Assembly (NCBI RefSeq): GCF_007859865.1
Contig: NZ_SJPI01000002.1
Coordinates: 826,721-890,720 of the forward strand
DNA length: 64,000 nucleotides
Origin: Rubripirellula amarantea
GTDB taxonomy: Bacteria > Planctomycetota > Planctomycetia > Pirellulales > Pirellulaceae
Direction of reading: 5' to 3'
A program made the position numbers and the translations under genes. How positions within the stretch are numbered: the first letter of the stretch is position 1; each line of letters starts with the position of its first letter. Shown here one piece after another: positions 62,612-64,000 of this stretch. Under the pieces are notes generated by a model, which saw only the letters and a list, made by a program, of their open reading frames with translations, made no database searches and was not told the origin of the DNA.

Positions 62612-64000
62612 AAGCAAGCGACGTGAACGTGACGAATGTGACTTCAAACACTCACGCGTGTGAATCAGCGTGGGACGATTGGATGACACATCGAGAACTG
62701 CTGCGTTTGATCGTCGTGCGCAGTCGCTTCCGCATGCACAGATCCGTAAGCAGATTTCTTTCGCCGCGACGAATCATCGCAAGCGTCTTAGCCGCATCGT
62801 TCATGGTGCTGTACGTTCTGGCTGGGGTGATGATCTTATCCACTCGCCAGCCCGCCGATCCCGGAAGATTGCAGTTGTGGCTGTCTGGTGGGATGGTCCT
62901 GTACGCGATCTATCACAGCACCAAGTGCGCTTGGTCGTCGTCGAGCTTAGATCTGGATCTCAGTCCGAGCGAGCAATGGATGCTCGGCGGTGCGCCCCTG
63001 CGTCGCTCGTCCTTGGCGATCTATCACGTTCTGCAAATTGTGCCGGCAACGTTCATGAAAACGTGTTTGTTGGCCGTTGTTTTGGCGGTCGATGTGACCT
63101 ACCCCGCGATGTTAGTCGTCGGGATATTTGCGTCGCTAATGATGCTTGAGGTATGTCGACTTACGGTAACGCGGATGGCAGGCGGCATGGAGCCTCGTGG
63201 AATCATCGTTTTTCGAGCCATCACGTCAACCCTCGCCGCAGCGATCGTATTCCAAGTGGTGATGCGCATCATTGCGATGGTTCCCTTGGGAGCACCGCCG
63301 CCGATGTACCTTTCCGCGACGTTTAGGTCCTTGGGGCAAACCGCAGCAAGTGAGATGGTGCAGTGGATATCGATGCCTTGGCATTGTGCGGCGAACGTCG
63401 CAGTTTCCGATTCGTTGAATCCTATGACGGCCCTTTTTCTCTTGGCTTCCTTGATCGCCTTGCCAACGTCGGTACTAGCCTTCGTCGTGATTGACCGCCG
63501 GTGTTTGTTGGCCAGTTCTCGTTGGGAACACGCAAGATTGCATTCTGGCGAGTATGAGTCGCAGAAGGGACACGTTGAAAACCGCGTGAGTTCGTTGTCC
63601 GTTTGGCCGACGTCGTTTGGACTTACTGGATTGTTATCAGCAATCGATATTGACGCTTCCTCAGTCGCTTATCGGATGGCCGTCAGCGTGTCACGCTATC
63701 GAGGAACGATCCTGTTCAGTTTCGCCATTCCCAGCGCTATTTGTCTATCACCTTTACTAAGTAGCCGAATCAATCATCCGTGGTTGTTTGTCGTCGGCGG
63801 CGTCGGAATGTGCACCTCACTTGTTGCTCCTTCGGCATTGAGACTCGACTTTCGGCGCGACCTCAAACGAATGCTCTTGCTTCGAACGCTGCCGATCAAT
63901 CCGGCTTCCATGGTGTTGGGACAACTTTGGTTTCCCATTTTGATTACCTGCGTGTTTCAAGTGCTTGTCTTGTCCGTCGCAGCCCTGGTGTTGCACCCGG
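62608..64000 (+). CDS. ABC exporter permease, C-terminus cut by window edge
   Basis: Hand translation from the GTG at 62608, which overlaps the ATPase stop, gives 464 open codons up to the window end. After a polar N-terminus of about 60 residues, helices are seen near 67-82, 95-108, 150-185, 205-225, 270-290 and 360-410, with more starting at the edge. A polar linker with charged residues (about 300-345) separates two halves. It resembles the 'putative ABC exporter' permeases often paired with single ATPases in planctomycetes. Alternative starts downstream (for example the ATG at 62683) cannot be excluded. Confidence 0.8.
   Translation, partial: MKASDVNVTNVTSNTHACESAWDDWMTHRELLRLIVVRSRFRMHRSVSRFLSPRRIIASVLAASFMVLYVLAGVMILSTRQPADPGRLQLWLSGGMVLYAIYHSTKCAWSSSSLDLDLSPSEQWMLGGAPLRRSSLAIYHVLQIVPATFMKTCLLAVVLAVDVTYPAMLVVGIFASLMMLEVCRLTVTRMAGGMEPRGIIVFRAITSTLAAAIVFQVVMRIIAMVPLGAPPPMYLSATFRSLGQTAASEMVQWISMPWHCAANVAVSDSLNPMTALFLLASLIALPTSVLAFVVIDRRCLLASSRWEHARLHSGEYESQKGHVENRVSSLSVWPTSFGLTGLLSAIDIDASSVAYRMAVSVSRYRGTILFSFAIPSAICLSPLLSSRINHPWLFVVGGVGMCTSLVAPSALRLDFRRDLKRMLLLRTLPINPASMVLGQLWFPILITCVFQVLVLSVAALVLHP

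Overview
The window looks like chromosomal DNA of a marine planctomycete of the Pirellulaceae type (Rhodopirellula and relatives). The evidence is a moderate GC content, mostly weak Shine-Dalgarno sites, family types that are common in that group (a TIGR02604/TIGR02603-like protein with a PVC-type cytochrome c domain, a TIGR03067-like protein, 'NPYxPP' N-termini), a sulfatase, a GH16 enzyme with a polysaccharide-lyase-era marine flavour, and a pyrophosphate-type phosphofructokinase. No rRNA, tRNA, CRISPR array, insertion sequence or phage gene was seen. Two genes run off the window: a leucine-rich-repeat membrane protein at the left edge and an ABC permease at the right edge.

Layout. 1-6 kb: LRR protein (-), a SelA-like protein that has lost its PLP lysine (+), and a polytopic membrane protein (+). 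6-10.5 kb: hpf, PTS IIA(Ntr)-like, HPr, enzyme I and a DUF2344/TIGR03936 protein, a regulatory PTS set with no sugar permease. 10.6-14 kb: RNase E/G, pdxJ and a C-terminal-heme secreted protein. 14-19 kb: SLOG-family protein, RluA-type pseudouridine synthase and a DUF368 lipid-carrier flippase (-), divergent from uppP (+), then mgtE (-). 19-22.6 kb: efp (-), divergent from the EF-P lysine aminomutase epmB (+), then an ABC-2 permease. 22.9-32.7 kb: a heavy-metal RND efflux locus made of an outer-membrane factor (+), an NtrB/NtrC-type two-component pair (+), a CzcA-type pump and its membrane fusion protein (-). 33-36 kb: GH16 enzyme (-), PPi-PFK (+). 36-49.6 kb: a transporter, then many small lineage-restricted hypotheticals, a sulfatase, DUF1569, DUF1801, VOC, nitrilase and DUF3565 genes. 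49.8-59.5 kb: a large dehydrogenase-like/HEAT/cytochrome c protein (+), glgP-malQ (-), and a secreted retropepsin-like protein (-) divergent from a small secreted protein (+). 59.8-64 kb: thiol peroxidase, MFS exporter, and an ABC ATPase with its permease.

The most striking signal is regulatory. A 17-base palindrome TGGACAG-N3-CTGTCCA occurs upstream of both metal-efflux transcription units (the two-component operon and the pump operon). Each copy is followed, about 80-140 bases downstream, by a good sigma-54 -24/-12 element. This predicts a small sigma-54 regulon run by the NtrC-type regulator encoded between the two sites. Other points of interest are the SelA-like protein without catalytic lysine, an alpha/beta hydrolase without nucleophile serine, a 21-base-arm inverted repeat in the tpx leader, two divergent gene pairs whose start codons share one CATG, and a recurrent class of short imperfect tandem repeats (13-22 base units) in intergenic DNA.
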